Source of the DNA: Megaleporinus macrocephalus
Lineage: Eukaryota; Chordata; Actinopteri; Characiformes; Anostomidae
Length of the DNA stretch: 64,000 bases
NCBI GenBank assembly: GCA_021613375.1
Contig: CM038725.1
Coordinates: 15,621,175-15,685,174, forward strand
Direction: 5' to 3'
Shown here: piece after piece, positions 37,234 through 51,420 of the stretch
Position numbering within the stretch: position 1 is the stretch's first letter
Layout: each line of letters starts with the position of its first letter
Position numbers and translations under genes: made by a program
Notes under the pieces: generated by a model
The model's input: the letters and a program-made list of their open reading frames with translations, nothing else
Database searches by the model: none
Told to the model about the DNA's origin: nothing

Positions 37234-38500
37234 AAAGTTTAGGAACGTTCAGGAACGTCCAGAACCTTCTTCCTCAAACCTCTATCAGTTCCCTCTCTTG
37301 CTTTTAGTGAACAATAGCCCTCCTCCAGGCCCTCTTCTTAAAGCTTATGTTTTGGAGCGCAGGGTCGGCACGTATACATCAGAATCGCGTTTTGCATTAC
37401 TTCTAGATGAGTGCAACTGTCAAAGCAATATGGCTCCACTGCTTGTGCCTCCCCTGGGCTGCTGTGTGGATTTGGTGGCGGTTCGTCGGTGGCCAGATTA
37501 AGGCTGACAGGCGGCTCCGCACTGCGCCTCGCGGTGCACCTCTAATTGTCCTGACATCGCTCTGAACTGAGCTAATGCCTGGGAAACACATACACGCTCT
37601 TACACATACTATTGTCCCCCAGGTCCTAGAGCCCACTTGCAGCCCTCGAAGAGCTTTTCAGCTTTTACATTTTTTTTCTTTTAAACCCCCCCCCCACTCT
37701 CGCCTTGACCTGGGTTAAATATGTATTTGAAGTGCTGCCGCGCTTAGGACTTTTTCATACTTCAAATTCCCGACTTGTGGCCAATTCTAGGATTTGTTCA
37801 ACACCTTGACCCTAAAAGAGCTCGCAGTGCTCAATGATTTTGCTCGTGGAAGTACGTATTTGACGCAGGCCTTTCCTCACAGCAAGTAATCATTTGAGTA
37901 GTTGATTTCTAATCGCATTAGCGTCTGCCCAATTCCGATTTGAACAGCACATGCGGTGGAAGGATGTCACGAAAGCCATCATGCTATACGTCTGATGGAA
38001 GTCTTTCCTGCTTTTAAGTCACTTAAAGCCACATATCAAGAGTGAGTTTTAGCGAGATCACCACTGAGCAGAGAAGATAAGTCGATTCTACCGTGTCTGA
38101 TTATCAGCCGTGTCCTTCCTGCGTATCAGGATCGGGAGGGTTAATATCCAGAGCATAAAAGGGATTCCTTTAGATGTTTGCACAATGTATCCTGCCTTTT
38201 TTTTTTTTTTTACAGCACTCATGCCTGTTAAATCTCCCATCTTCAACATCCTCTGCTCTCCCTAAGCTCATGCAATGTCACTTTCTTGGCGTAAACAAAA
38301 GACATTGTCTTCGGGACAATGTGGAATTAGTCAAGGCTTAGAGATACGTCGCTCAAACTCATCAGCACATAACTCAAACAAGTCATCTTCGCATTGCCGC
38401 CGCCGAATTCTAGATCTTTGAAGGCTATTTCAGCGTTTGCGAGCGCGATTTGCATATTTTACATGTGGTTTTAACCAAAATAAACGAGTGGAGTGAGGAT
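37234..38500 (+). other. fam172a: fam172a 3' UTR and downstream (extent uncertain)
   Basis: Sequence after the TAG has no further reading frame of note. The first AATAAA on the plus strand that I see after the stop is at 38479-38484, with another near 38709. The 3' UTR could therefore reach about 38.5 kb or end earlier at a non-canonical signal. The block also contains a C run (37686-37694), a T run (38198-38212) and the POU octamer ATTTGCAT at 38448-38455. Confidence 0.4.
38479..38484 (+). terminator. Candidate polyadenylation signal AATAAA for fam172a
   Basis: First canonical AATAAA downstream of the fam172a stop on the plus strand, about 1.25 kb away. Use of this signal cannot be proven from sequence. 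Confidence 0.35.
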
Positions 38501-39283
38501 GTTTGAGAAGTGCACTAAATATATCCGTATTCAGAGAACGTCTGATGCTTTTAGGCTCCTTCGCTCGGAACTATTTTTAGTTGAAAGTCTTAATAGCCTT
38601 GTAGACCTGAAAATATGCACAAGTTTTATCTTTAATTGCAAGATGTTGTTTAATACAGCTCAATTGGAGAAGTAAAAAACCTCTGGAATTTGAATAGCGT
38701 TGCCTTAGGAATAAACAAGACTCATCTTCCCTTTTAAAAAATAAATAAATAGAAACTTTTTTTTTTCTAGCATTGACTACTAAGCCATATGTGAACTGAT
38801 CGTGCGTGAGAAGTGTAGCCTTAAACCAAATCAGAATACAGGCCTACATTTGATATGTAAATTATAATTCATTTTAACAGTCGCTATTTTTGAATTAAGT
38901 AATTTCTACATTTATATTGAAGTCAGAATGGGTGTAGGATTTGTGGGTAAGTGATGTATTCATCCTCTATCATGTTATTTTCTGAGTTTTCCACTGTTGC
39001 ACTCTATTTCTCTGCCTTGAAATGTAATGCAAGTCATTTTAAACTGTTAAGACGGATGTCAACCTTTGACACAGTTGTTTTTTTAGTCTGTTGGGCTTTG
39101 GAATATTTCTCACCTGATTTATTTCTTCTTCTTTTTCATGATAATCTGCAAGAAACATGGCTGTTATGGAATAAATACTTTTTTAAGCTTATGCACAGCA
39201 CTGTTTTTTTTCTTTCTTTTATACTTCTATATCCTTAAAAATAAAGGTTCCTACACAGTTCTTGGCTTAGACATGCAGGGTAA
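38501..39283. other. Non-coding AT-rich intergenic DNA
   Basis: No exon recognised. It includes a second AATAAA near 38709 and an AAAT-rich stretch at 38736-38752. Confidence 0.45.
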
Positions 39284-39313
39284 AATCAGGATATATATAT
39301 ATATATCCTGATT
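39284..39313. repeat. 30-bp perfect palindrome around (AT)n
   Basis: AATCAGG, sixteen bases of alternating AT, then CCTGATT. It is fully self-complementary. Confidence 0.85.
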
Positions 39314-39419
39314 ACAAAGTATTACTTATTTGAAAATATTGACAGTCAAGTTGCCTGTTTTCTTGATTTTCTATTTTTCTACATCAATTACATGCAGCAA
39401 CTTCCATTTACATTGTGTG

Positions 39420-39540
39420 TAAATTTCATGATGGACCAATAGAAAGGCTCCAAAATAGCTCGAATATAATTCTGGTTCCATTGACTTACATTAAAGTATA
39501 GACAGTTTTTGGCCTCTCCTGTAAAGTTACTTAATGTAAA

Positions 39541-39545
<5 letters not shown>
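39420..39545 (+). repeat. Dispersed repeat, copy B (unnamed family)
   Basis: Blocks shared with the copies at 5027, 34485 and 42027 are TTTCATGATGGACCAATAGA, GGTTCCATTGACTTACATTA and GGCCTCTCCTGTAAAGTTAC. It is followed directly by an (AT)n run. Confidence 0.7.

Positions 39546-39596
<51 letters not shown>
39544..39596. repeat. (AT)n microsatellite
   Basis: A pure AT/TA run of about 50 bases. Confidence 0.95.
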
Positions 39597-41420
<1,824 letters not shown>

Positions 41421-42026
41421 GTACATCTTTCTGTCTGTATGTATATCTCTCTGTCTGTCAATCTATCTGGCTATCAAACCTACCTGCCTACCTCTCTGTC
41501 TATCCACCTTTCAGTATCTTAAGCAAACTTTTAATCTTCATTCTTGTTCTTTTAAAAAAAATTGTATCCATCCGACCATCCTCAGTGCTCACTTTTCTTT
41601 ATCGTCTATCTGTCTGTCTGTCCATCCATTCATTCATTCATTCATTCATTCATCTACCAATCTATCATCCATTTGACCTCAGCATTTACTTTTGTTTTTT
41701 ATCCAGTCTATTCACACGTCTATCCATCCACGTGTCCTGTGTATTTATTTTAATTATTCATCTGTTTTCTTTTATTCTGCATGACCATCCTTCCATCCAT
41801 TTGTCCATTCATCCACCCATCTTTAGTATTTTGATCCAACTTTTTATAGTCAATATTATTGTCTATCCATCTGTTCCCTGTCCACCAATTGTCCGTCTAT
41901 TCATTCATCAATGCTCAGTATTTAGATTCAACTAATTATGTTGTTGTTCTCCAAAGAAGAATATGTATCTCCATTTTGTTGACTTTTATTTTTTTATATC
42001 ACATAACACAGCTGCTCTTTCTATCC

Positions 42027-42172
42027 TATAAAAATTTCATGATAAATGGACCAATAGAAATGCTCCAATATCACTTTTAAAACCTCTTATTTAACTTCCA
42101 TTGAAGGTGAGGAAGGTGTTTTTCCTCTCCTGTACATTAACTATTTGGAAGATTTTCTTTGGTGACAATATC
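42027..42172 (+). repeat. Dispersed repeat, copy C (unnamed family)
   Basis: Blocks shared with the other copies are TTTCATGATAAATGGACCAA, then TAGAAATGCTCCAA, TTCCATTGAAGGTGAGGAAG, CCTCTCCTGTACATTA, CTATTTGGAAG and GTGACAATATCCAT. It lies inside the degenerate ATCC-rich tract. Confidence 0.7.
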
Positions 42173-42300
42173 CATCCTTCATTCGTCACTACCCTTTCAT
42201 CTGTGTATTTGTCTTTTTATTTGTCTATCTATATTTTTTGTCCATCTATCCATTCATCTGTCCCCCCAATAATTTATCCATCTACCCATCCACCTACTTA

Positions 42301-43878
42301 ATCTCTTCTGATGTATGTTTCATGTTAGTTTATATTATTAATATTCTGTTTGCAGTAGTGGCTGCTTGCCCCTGTGACGCGCATGGCCCACACACCTTGG
42401 TTGTGTCAGGTTGCTCCTCCCTACATGTTAAGCTGTAGCCCCTCAGAGGAGCCACTGCTGTTTGTGGGGGGATCAGGTCAGTATAGTGGACAGCAGCTGC
42501 TGCCAGAGGCGTTTTATGTGGCTTTAATGGCAGCTTTTAGGCTCCAGCACTCTGGACCACGCCGCCCTTTCAATTTCCTCCTCTCTGATACTGTGGGTCA
42601 TAAAGACCCCCGAGTAAAAGCCTGGCACTGAAATCAAATACATTTCAGCAATTGGATCAGACTTCTTTCCTCTTTTTGGGGAAGTGGTGGGGGTGGCGGG
42701 TTTCGGGAGAGGGGGGGCGGGGGTAAAGAAAACTTTTTTCCCTTCTAGGTAATGCGAAGATATGAGGAGAGATTATTGGGGGGGAGGTGAGGGGGGCGGA
42801 AATGCTGAGCCGTTGTTTTGTCAGAACATTATGAACATTAGCCTTCGAGATGATCCAGTGTGAAATACAGAGCGCGCTGCAGTAGCCCTACAGAGATTAT
42901 ATATGTGTGTGTTTTTCATTACCTGGACAACGAATCTCTCAGGTGCGCCTGAATAAATTACCTGCGTGGATGCGTCCTATAAATACGGTCATTTACTGTG
43001 TTAGTCTGACATTGATGAACGGACTCACATATTCAACAATATGAGTGTTCATAAGAAAAAAAGAGATTTCGGCGCAGGTCAGCGAGGAGTGTCACGGCTC
43101 CGGTGTTGTGGGATGAAGCGTAAAGCGGTGGAGCTGATTGTGATCGGTTTAAACTCTCCTTTATCAAAATATATAAAAACTGGGCTGAAAGTTGGGGAAA
43201 CAGGAGCTGTGTGATAAAAGCGGCGGACGACGGAACGAAAAATGAGAAATAAGCCTGTAATATTTGATCATATAGAGAAAAAGACGAGTTCGTATCTGTT
43301 TCTCAGCGAAGTTGATGCGTAAATATTACGCAATATGCGCCGCAGTGTGGCATGTTTTTCATACATGAATAATCGACGCTGAACGATAAACTCATACGAA
43401 TCACCCGTTTATCGAATCATCCACTTTAACAACGTTTTGCAAAGATAAAAAAAACAAACAAACAAAGAAGAAAGAGTTTTACATTTAAAGAGAAACAAAA
43501 CTACTGTGAATAAGTTTGTAAGATGTCTACAAACCTTTATTATTAATATTTTTATCACTATTATTATTCTTGTTATTGCTATTGTTATTTTTTTTTTATT
43601 ATTATTGGGCATAAAGAAATCGAAAGAAAAATATACATTGCAAAATTAGCCAAGCGTGTGTAAAAAAGTTGATTTTCTGTTACAACCCAGCACAATACAG
43701 CAATTAAACTATTTACATGTGGATTGTCTAGTATTTACCCAGCTCTGGGTTGCCAGATAATTCAGGTTGATTTGTTTTTATTTTAGCATTTTTAGAGTTT
43801 AATTGACAAAAATACACTTTTATAGCATAACATACACGCTTTCCCTAATATTTCCTAAATAGTTAAAATAACCACAGC
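42301..43878. other. Non-coding intergenic DNA; GC-rich 42360-43380
   Basis: Complex, GC-richer sequence at 42360-42660. A G-rich segment follows at 42678-42800, with six or more runs of three or more G on the plus strand (possible G-quadruplex). Complex sequence continues to about 43380, then becomes AT-rich. No exon is supported. Confidence 0.4.
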
Positions 43879-43940
<62 letters not shown>

Positions 43941-43960
43941 TAATAATAAAAATAATAATT
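43879..43960. repeat. (AAT)n microsatellite
   Basis: An AAT/ATA trinucleotide run of about 18 pure units, then degenerate. Confidence 0.95.
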
Positions 43961-44282
43961 ATAATAAAATGATTAACATTATTTTCCAGACAGCTGATGA
44001 TGTTCTGGGATTAAGCCCAGTTCTGGGGATTGTTTCGTTTGGCAGTATCTCAGTTTGGCCAGATAACTTAAGCCTAAAGTGAAGACAGACCAATATCCAA
44101 TAAGCTTAATGGCATTCCAGTTGGACAGTCTTCAGCTCCGGGCTTAACATATCAGGCTAACTCAGAATTCCTGCTTAGTGAAACACTCCGTGCTCTATAT
44201 TTCCCTTTCAATAGACAATCACTTCTCAGAGAGCAGGGTCGTCCAGCACTGAGCCTAATCTCTGTCCAGGAAACCAGCTTTG
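43961..44282. other. Non-coding intergenic DNA
   Basis: Short unique stretch between the AAT repeat and the TTTTG tract. It contains two similar phrases (GATTAAGCCCAGTTCTGG at 44008 and CTGAGCCTAATCTCTGTCC at 44250) that may be ends of an old element, but this could not be confirmed. Confidence 0.4.
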
Positions 44283-44575
44283 GGTGTTTTGTTTTGTCTC
44301 GTTTTATTTTGTTTCGTTTCGTCTTGTTTTGTTTTCTCGTGTGTTGCTTTTTTCTTATTTTGCTTTTTTTGTTTAGTTTTTGGCTTGTTTGGTCTTTTCT
44401 TGTTTTTTCTTGTTTTGTCTAATTTAGTTTATATTTTCTTATGTTTTGTTTTGTCTAGTTTTGTCTTGTTTTATTGTTTTTTGTGTTGTTTTGTTTAACT
44501 TTGTCTTGTTTTGTATTGTGTTTGATAGTTTTTGTCGTTTATCTTGTTTTGTTGTGTTTGTTTATTCTTGTTTTT
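44283..44575. repeat. Degenerate (TTTTG)n minisatellite
   Basis: About 290 bases built from TTTTG, TTTCG and TTGTC units on the plus strand. The Phe/Leu/Cys-rich open frames here are artefacts. Confidence 0.85.
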
Positions 44576-45974
44576 TAGAAGATGAGTTAGCCGCTAGCTT
44601 ATTCCCACCTTACTGTGGCAACATCTATCCGCACAGTGAGTTGTCTCTGCGTGAACCGCTGTTACTTGCAGTGTGTTTGTAGTAGAGTGTAGGATCAGAC
44701 CAGAGGAGGATGACCACACGCCCGTCCTCCGGAGCTCATTTCATGCCGCCTGTAAAAGCACATGAAAAAGCACATTTGCTCGTGCGCTCACAGTGTCCAC
44801 CCTTTAAGACGGAGGACATGAAGAACAGGGCCTTAAATCACTCAGACTGCGGAGTAACATTACAGCCTGTCATTTTCCAGCTGAGGATAGAAATCCCACA
44901 CAGGGTGCCAAGCGGGGCAGCGGGATATCCAGCGAGCCGGGAGAGGAGGGGGTAGGAGGAGGACACGATAAAACCTGATCCTTTCTAAACAACAAGAGGC
45001 CCTTTTCAATGAAACCAGATTAGGGCGCTCTAAAGCCCGTACAGTACACCGCTTCCCCATCTGCCCTGTGATGTGGCGCTGGAACAGCAGTTCATGGGAG
45101 ACGCAGAGAAAGTCCTGCTGGGCCGGTGGGCTGCTGCATGTGGGGCTTTATACTTGGGGGGACCTGCTACTCACTCACACATTATAGATGAGTCTCATCA
45201 AGCCTAACGGGCTCCTCCGAGGCTTTAAGCTCGTCAGCGCATCCTCATTAAGAGCGCGAGCCCAAAAGATGAAGCTCTAAATGAAGTTATTGCCATCCAA
45301 TGAACCCGAATTAGTGAGCGCGCCTGACGGGCTGCTGGTGGAAAAAACTGCCTGACAGGCAAAGAGAGAGCGAGAGAGATGATGATGATGACGGTAGTGA
45401 TGGTGGTGATGAAGAAAAGGATTGATGGATAGGAGCCATTATCACATTAGAAAAGCTTTACTTTCTCGGGCCTCTTTATTCTCTTTATTATTATGACGGT
45501 CTTTCTCTTTCTCATTACACTCAACCACACTGTATCTGCTCCATCTCTTCATCACCCCCCACACACCCACCCCGCCGCCGGGTCTGAGTCAGCAGCCCGG
45601 ATGAAGCGCGGCGGCGGTCAGCAGCGTGGTGTGTGAGGCGCGCGCGGAGACGAAAAACTTCTCGTGTCAGGTGTGAGTGTGGAGTGGGCGAGGAAGCTCA
45701 GCTGCCGTTCAGCGCTTTCACTTCTGCTTTAAACACGAACCCACTTTTTTCTTCCACACGTGACTCCCGAATACTGCAGTAAACACTGCGATACCTACAT
45801 CACAAATAAGTATCATCATTTTAATCAAATAAAAATACATAATGCTTATCATAAAAATACCCTCATAAACTGTAGCAGTGAACTTTACATTCTATAAAAG
45901 TTATTTTAGATCCTCTTTGAATTTTATACATTACTTAAACTCAGATGCAATTTTAAAATGCTGTGACTTGCAAA
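44576..45974. other. Possible regulatory blocks 44580-45330 and 45580-45760
   Basis: Complex, GC-richer sequence in an AT-rich interval. Examples are 45190-45320, which contains CATCCTCATTAAGAG and CCAATGAACCCGAATTAGTG with homeodomain-like TTAAG/AATTAG cores, and a CG-rich segment at 45570-45700. (GAT)n lies at 45379-45415. No exon is supported. Confidence 0.4.
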
Positions 45975-46061
45975 AGTTGATTTGTCATTAAATCAAGTTC
46001 TTTCGTGCTTAACAATTCAAATATATGTAAAGAAGAGAGATACACACACAGACACACACAC

Positions 46062-46139
<78 letters not shown>

Positions 46140-46200
46140 CTTCTTTACATATATTTGAATTGTTAAGCACGAAAGAACTTGATTTAATGACAAATCAACT
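45975..46200. repeat. 226-bp palindrome with 62-bp perfect arms
   Basis: The left arm, 45975-46036, begins AGTTGATTTGTCATTAAATC and is the exact reverse complement of 46139-46200 over 62 bases. Between the arms, (CA)n on the left faces (TG)n on the right around a central (TA)n, so the inner part can also pair apart from small length differences such as an extra GAGA at 46037-46040. The whole could fold into one hairpin of about 100 bp. Confidence 0.95.
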
Positions 46201-47314
46201 AACTTAATGACAGAGTACATATTATTTAATATATATATATATATTTCTAAAATATTTACTTTGATTAATATCTAAATATTAATTGGTAGTTACGAAAAGT
46301 GGGCTAGTTAGAAAGCACAATTACAAATGACTGCATGAGAAAAATCAATTATTCAAAATAAAATGTTTGAAAAAATTTACAATTGTACTTGTTTTTTGCA
46401 TGTTTGAGAAAAAAAACATTAGTAAAGTAAGTCAATTATATACATACAATATATACATTCAGTTCAATTAAGTAAATGCAAATGGCAAATAAACAGTAAT
46501 ACATTTTAACAAAAATAAAAAGCTTGTTTAAAGTACAACGGCTTAACTTAATCGTGTGGAATTAAATCAGGCAAACCATGTATTAGTTAATAACAACCAA
46601 ATCATTCTGGGCTTGCTCGAAGACAGGTATGGAAAGAGTTGAACTGACGTTGATATATGCAACATCACTACTTTACTGTATTAATATTCTTGGTGTTTAT
46701 TCTAAGGTTAGCGTTTAATGAGCAAACAGACATTTACTGCTCAGATGAAATATAATTTTCTCAGGTGACTAAAGCTTTTGTTGCAGTATATGTACTTCGT
46801 GATTCATAAAAGTGACACGTCAAAGTTATTGAGTAAAAGTAGCTGTGCTCAGGGCAGGTCGGGCTGATGCTGTGGTGATGCACCATCACCTGTTATGCAG
46901 CGCTTTATCTCTATCTCCTCTGGCTTTTCTCTCCATTAGCGCCCATGGGCGCTCACTCACCGTGACAGGAAAGTGTGTGTGTGTGTGATCGTGCTCAGAG
47001 CAGTGACTGTCAGGGCGGCTTGTTAAACGCTGTAAACTGTTGGCAGTCTCCAGATACTGGCGATGGCATCGATCTAAAACTTGTCCTGTCTAATTTGATA
47101 AGAGCATCCAGGCACTTCGGCGCAGGACCATGGACAGCGCTCTGTCCTGACCCTCTGCTCGCCCCCTGCCCTGCTATCAAATTACATCCCCCCCGCTCTA
47201 TATCCCAGCCCTCATCCCCACCCTCACTACTGAGGCACGTGAAGTAGTGAGTGTGGGAGTGTAAAATTGAAACACGATCATTATTGTCGTTATTGTTACC
47301 ACACGGTTCTACTT
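46201..47314. other. Non-coding intergenic DNA
   Basis: AT-rich to about 46850, with a short (AT)n at 46231-46243, then GC-richer complex sequence at 46850-47240. No exon is supported. Confidence 0.45.
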
Positions 47315-47338
47315 TCTATCTATCTATCTATCTATCTG

Positions 47339-47376
<38 letters not shown>
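47315..47376. repeat. (TCTA)n microsatellite
   Basis: About 15 units with one CTGT interruption. Confidence 0.95.
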
Positions 47377-48117
47377 AATAAACTTAATATGTCGGAATGA
47401 CTTTGTTTTCATGAAAGAGACACTTTTGGTTTATTTATAAACATTTCGATTCATGTCCAGGCGCGAACAGCTTTTTTTGAAGCCCTCTAAGATTCTACAG
47501 TTTTTTTTTCCTAGAACCAAGAACCATTTACGAACCTTTATGTTCAAGAGTCTGAAGACAGAACCAAAGTGTCCTCGAGAGTCGCAGCGCGCGCTCTGAA
47601 CGCTTCAGGGCTGCTGCTGAAGAGAAAAGAGGGATTTGCTGATGAAGGTGAAAAAAGCTGTTTGATGGATCTCCACAGCTTTGAGACAGCTTGTTAATTA
47701 AAACCCCAAGAGATGGGTTTCTGCAGCCACCGTCCACATCTGAACATTGCTAACTATCCTGACAGCATAGGAACCTAACAGAACGGGCGCGCGCGCTTAA
47801 GGCTTTGTTGGGGCTCCCTGTGGTCCTGCTTTCCCCCAGAAACGCGTTTCGTCCTCAAATGTCCTGTGTTTTTTTTTGTTGTTGTTGTTTTTTTAACAAA
47901 GCTGAAAGTTCAATTAATTCGATCAAATCGGGGCACGTGGTTCAATGACTACAAATCCACTAATATGGGGATCATTAATAGTGTAAATTCTATTAAGTCT
48001 TATGATTGAGGTAGTAATTGATACTGTAATGGGTGCTAAGTTACTTTCTTTCGGCCCTTTCATGCGCGAGCTAACTATGACTTGACTTCATCATTTGAGA
48101 TGCTCTGTAATAAAACC
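47377..48117. other. Non-coding intergenic DNA
   Basis: Unique sequence with a (GC)n cluster at 47787-47796 and a T run near 47870. No exon recognised. Confidence 0.45.

Positions 48118-48176
<59 letters not shown>
48118..48176. repeat. (AAT)n microsatellite
   Basis: About 19 AAT units. Confidence 0.95.
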
Positions 48177-48178
<2 letters not shown>

Positions 48179-50331
48179 AGGAGGAGAGCACGCGCGAATA
48201 TATATTTGGTCTTATTTATTTTTAAGCAGTCTAAATTCTTTATCCGAACTAAACAATGGATCTGCTTCAATACACAGCAAAAACCATTATAGCATTAAAC
48301 ACGCGGATATCAAACAGCAGAGCGATTAAGGCGCGTCAACGCTTCCATGGCTATTCTGTGGTCAGGGTTGACAGCGGCTCGGCTTTGCTGGTGGGCTGGA
48401 CTGTTCAAGGTGGCGGTGCTGTGGACAAGCACACCTGTGGTGAGACACCATACAGTCTAAAGCGAGGATGTGGACACAACCAGAATGACCCAAAGGCCCA
48501 GAGAGTTTGCACATCTGACCAATTAACTGTTGGCTTTGGTTTTTGTTCAAATGTAATAAAAGCTGGATGTAAAAGACTCTTGATACATTTAGAAACGCTC
48601 TTCTTCTAGTTCTAGTATTCATACCAAACCGAGTCCGAACGATAGAGCAAATTAAAAATACATTCTTTAGAAATGCAGCATTTATAGGTTGATTATAGTC
48701 TGAATATTTTATATTTGTAATATTTTATATCTATGCCAGGTAAAATATTTAGTGCAAGGTAAGCTTTCCCCTTTTTCTTTCTTTTTCTTTCTTTTTCTTT
48801 TTTTCACCCCGTGTCATTCTTTCTTTTTTGGGAGGATTGTGTGATGGGACTGGAGCAGCTGATTGTTCGCTCGGCTGTCTGCTAGAACATTTAAAAGACA
48901 TCTTTAAATGTTCTCCACGTCTCGGCCACATTCATCAACGTCAGAAGGTGGACAAGCCCCCTATTTAGAGAAAGTGTAAGTGCTGCAATATGTCTCCACA
49001 GCACTCAGAGCGCACAATGCAGTTTTTTTTACAGCGCGTGAATGTGCCTCCTTATTTCCGCATTGCCTTATAAACCGTAATGATATATATACACACCCTC
49101 CAACAAATAAAGCCCACATTACTGGCATTTTCTCGGCCGTGTTTTGTTGTGCTGTGCTTTAGACATGCGTTTGTTGGCAGCTTAAAAATTAAATAAATAA
49201 AGAAAGAAATAATTGAATGAAAAACCGAGGCGCTCGTAAGTCATTCAATAAGAAATATCCGCGTGATGGGAAAAAAACAACATTTATTTTAACAAGGTAA
49301 ACGTTTATTTTCCTCAATCTGCACTACAGTGAAATATGGCTTTAAATGTGAGTTTGGAAGAGGACTGTCCTTTAAACAAGGTTACACGTGACGTAACAGG
49401 CAATACTTCAAAATTCGAATCTAATCTGTCATATAAACTTATTTAAAAAAAACAAATCAACAAATGAAAAAAATCCTAATAGTTAAAATTGCTTTAGTAT
49501 TGTTCACAGCATTATCTTTACATTAACACTAACAATACGCTTATTAAAATAACCTAACATCTTTATTTATTAATCGCTTAATGATGACGTAACTAATACA
49601 CGCGTATGGATAATCGAAGGAGCTTAAACGCGTGTAATAAGATTTTTTTATTGACGACTATTGCAGAGCTTTATGTAATCTGTGTCGTTTAAGCCGAGCG
49701 CGCTGAACGAAGCGGTGCGAAGAGCAGTGAAACGAAAGTGTGATAAAAAAAAAAGCGGAGCGAGCGCGAGGTGCACGGTGGCACGCGGGTATGGAGGGAA
49801 AGCAGAGGCTGTTTGTTCCTCCGTCACAGGGTCCCAGAACACAGAGCGCCATCTAGCAAACACAGGGAGAAACAAACAGCCAGAACAAACCCCCCTGCAC
49901 TCAGCTGCAGCCCACAGCCGGCTCAGCTCACTCAGAGCGAAGGCAGAGCGAGTTCCCCAGCCTGCTGAGCTCTACAGCTCGCGAGCCTGCAGGTCATGCA
50001 GGAATAATGGAATAAAAAAATAAAATAGTGGAGTAGGACAGACAGCGGGGCCAGACAGCCTCGCGAGGTGATCAGCGTGGTTTATGCGCTCATACCTGGA
50101 AAGAGACCTCAGACCTTAAACTATAGCGCTTAGAACTGACGCACTTACTTTTGGTATGTGTTTATTTCGCCTTGTGTTTTTATTTTTATTTTAAAGCTGC
50201 TTAAAGTTCCACAGAGAAAAACAGAGAATGAATACAAGACTTGACTATCAGCTATTTTACAGCTATTTACGCTGAAAAAGTTTGAAATGGTGCCTGCAGC
50301 GGATCATTCTTGTTCCATGCTAGCAATCATA
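48177..50331. other. Non-coding intergenic DNA
   Basis: No exon is supported. The open frame at 48256-48609 has no family match and no splice context. 49680-50060 is GC-richer and complex, with CG-rich stretches. CT/TTTC repeats lie at 48769-48806. Confidence 0.4.
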
Positions 50332-50332
50332 C

Positions 50333-50377
<45 letters not shown>
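50332..50377. repeat. (AAT)n microsatellite
   Basis: About 15 AAT units. Confidence 0.95.
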
Positions 50378-50620
50378 TTATGTGTTTATTTTTAGACAGT
50401 GTTTCGTAGCAGCGCATTGATATATACGCACTCGGCAATACGTCGATATTTATGATAGGACAGCATCGAGACCACATCAAATGATTGTATATAGTGTATG
50501 GTCTGACTGAGAGATGCTCTTTTCTCTATTGCTCACAGCCCATGTACAGAATTCCCATCACTTTTACGATTATTATACGAATAATGCTATCTAATTGAAC
50601 ATATATACATGTATTTCATG
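50378..50620. other. Non-coding intergenic DNA
   Basis: Short unique stretch with nothing recognised. Confidence 0.4.
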
Positions 50621-51089
<469 letters not shown>

Positions 51090-51420
51090 AGGTTGCCCTC
51101 AGCTAGGCTGAACTGTTCCTTTCTTTGGCGTAAAGAAATGTAGCGGTTCTCTTTAATGATGGCGGCTGTACGTGAGTGAAGGCTCCGTATGCGGATTGGC
51201 TGTAACTCGCCCAATGAGCCGTTTGACAATAGGCCTCATGCTACATTTCCACATTTTTCCAGTGAAGGAGCTGGCCTGCCATTAGCCTTTTATTTGAGCG
51301 AAGTCGAAGCTCTAGGTACAGTGGAATTCGCGCTGCAACAGGCTATTTATTAAAAATATATATAACTCACGAGACGGACGATCAGTGGAGGTGCGTTGAA
51401 AGTGCAAAAGAGAGATGTAG
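51090..51420. promoter_or_regulatory. Candidate regulatory block with CCAAT-type motifs
   Basis: Complex sequence with GATTGGCTG near 51197 and CCCAATGAG near 51211, which are opposed CCAAT-type boxes. Nearby are TTTGACAATAGG (SOX-like ACAAT core) and CCATTAGCC. It could be an enhancer or the promoter of an unannotated transcript. Conservation was not tested. Confidence 0.3.

Noticed and set aside
44280..44682. Phe/Leu/Cys-rich open frames that look like membrane proteins
   Set aside because: They are produced by the (TTTTG)n minisatellite.
48256..48609. 117-codon plus-strand frame with several Cys residues
   Set aside because: It resembles no family I know and has no exon context. A frame on the opposite strand overlaps it.
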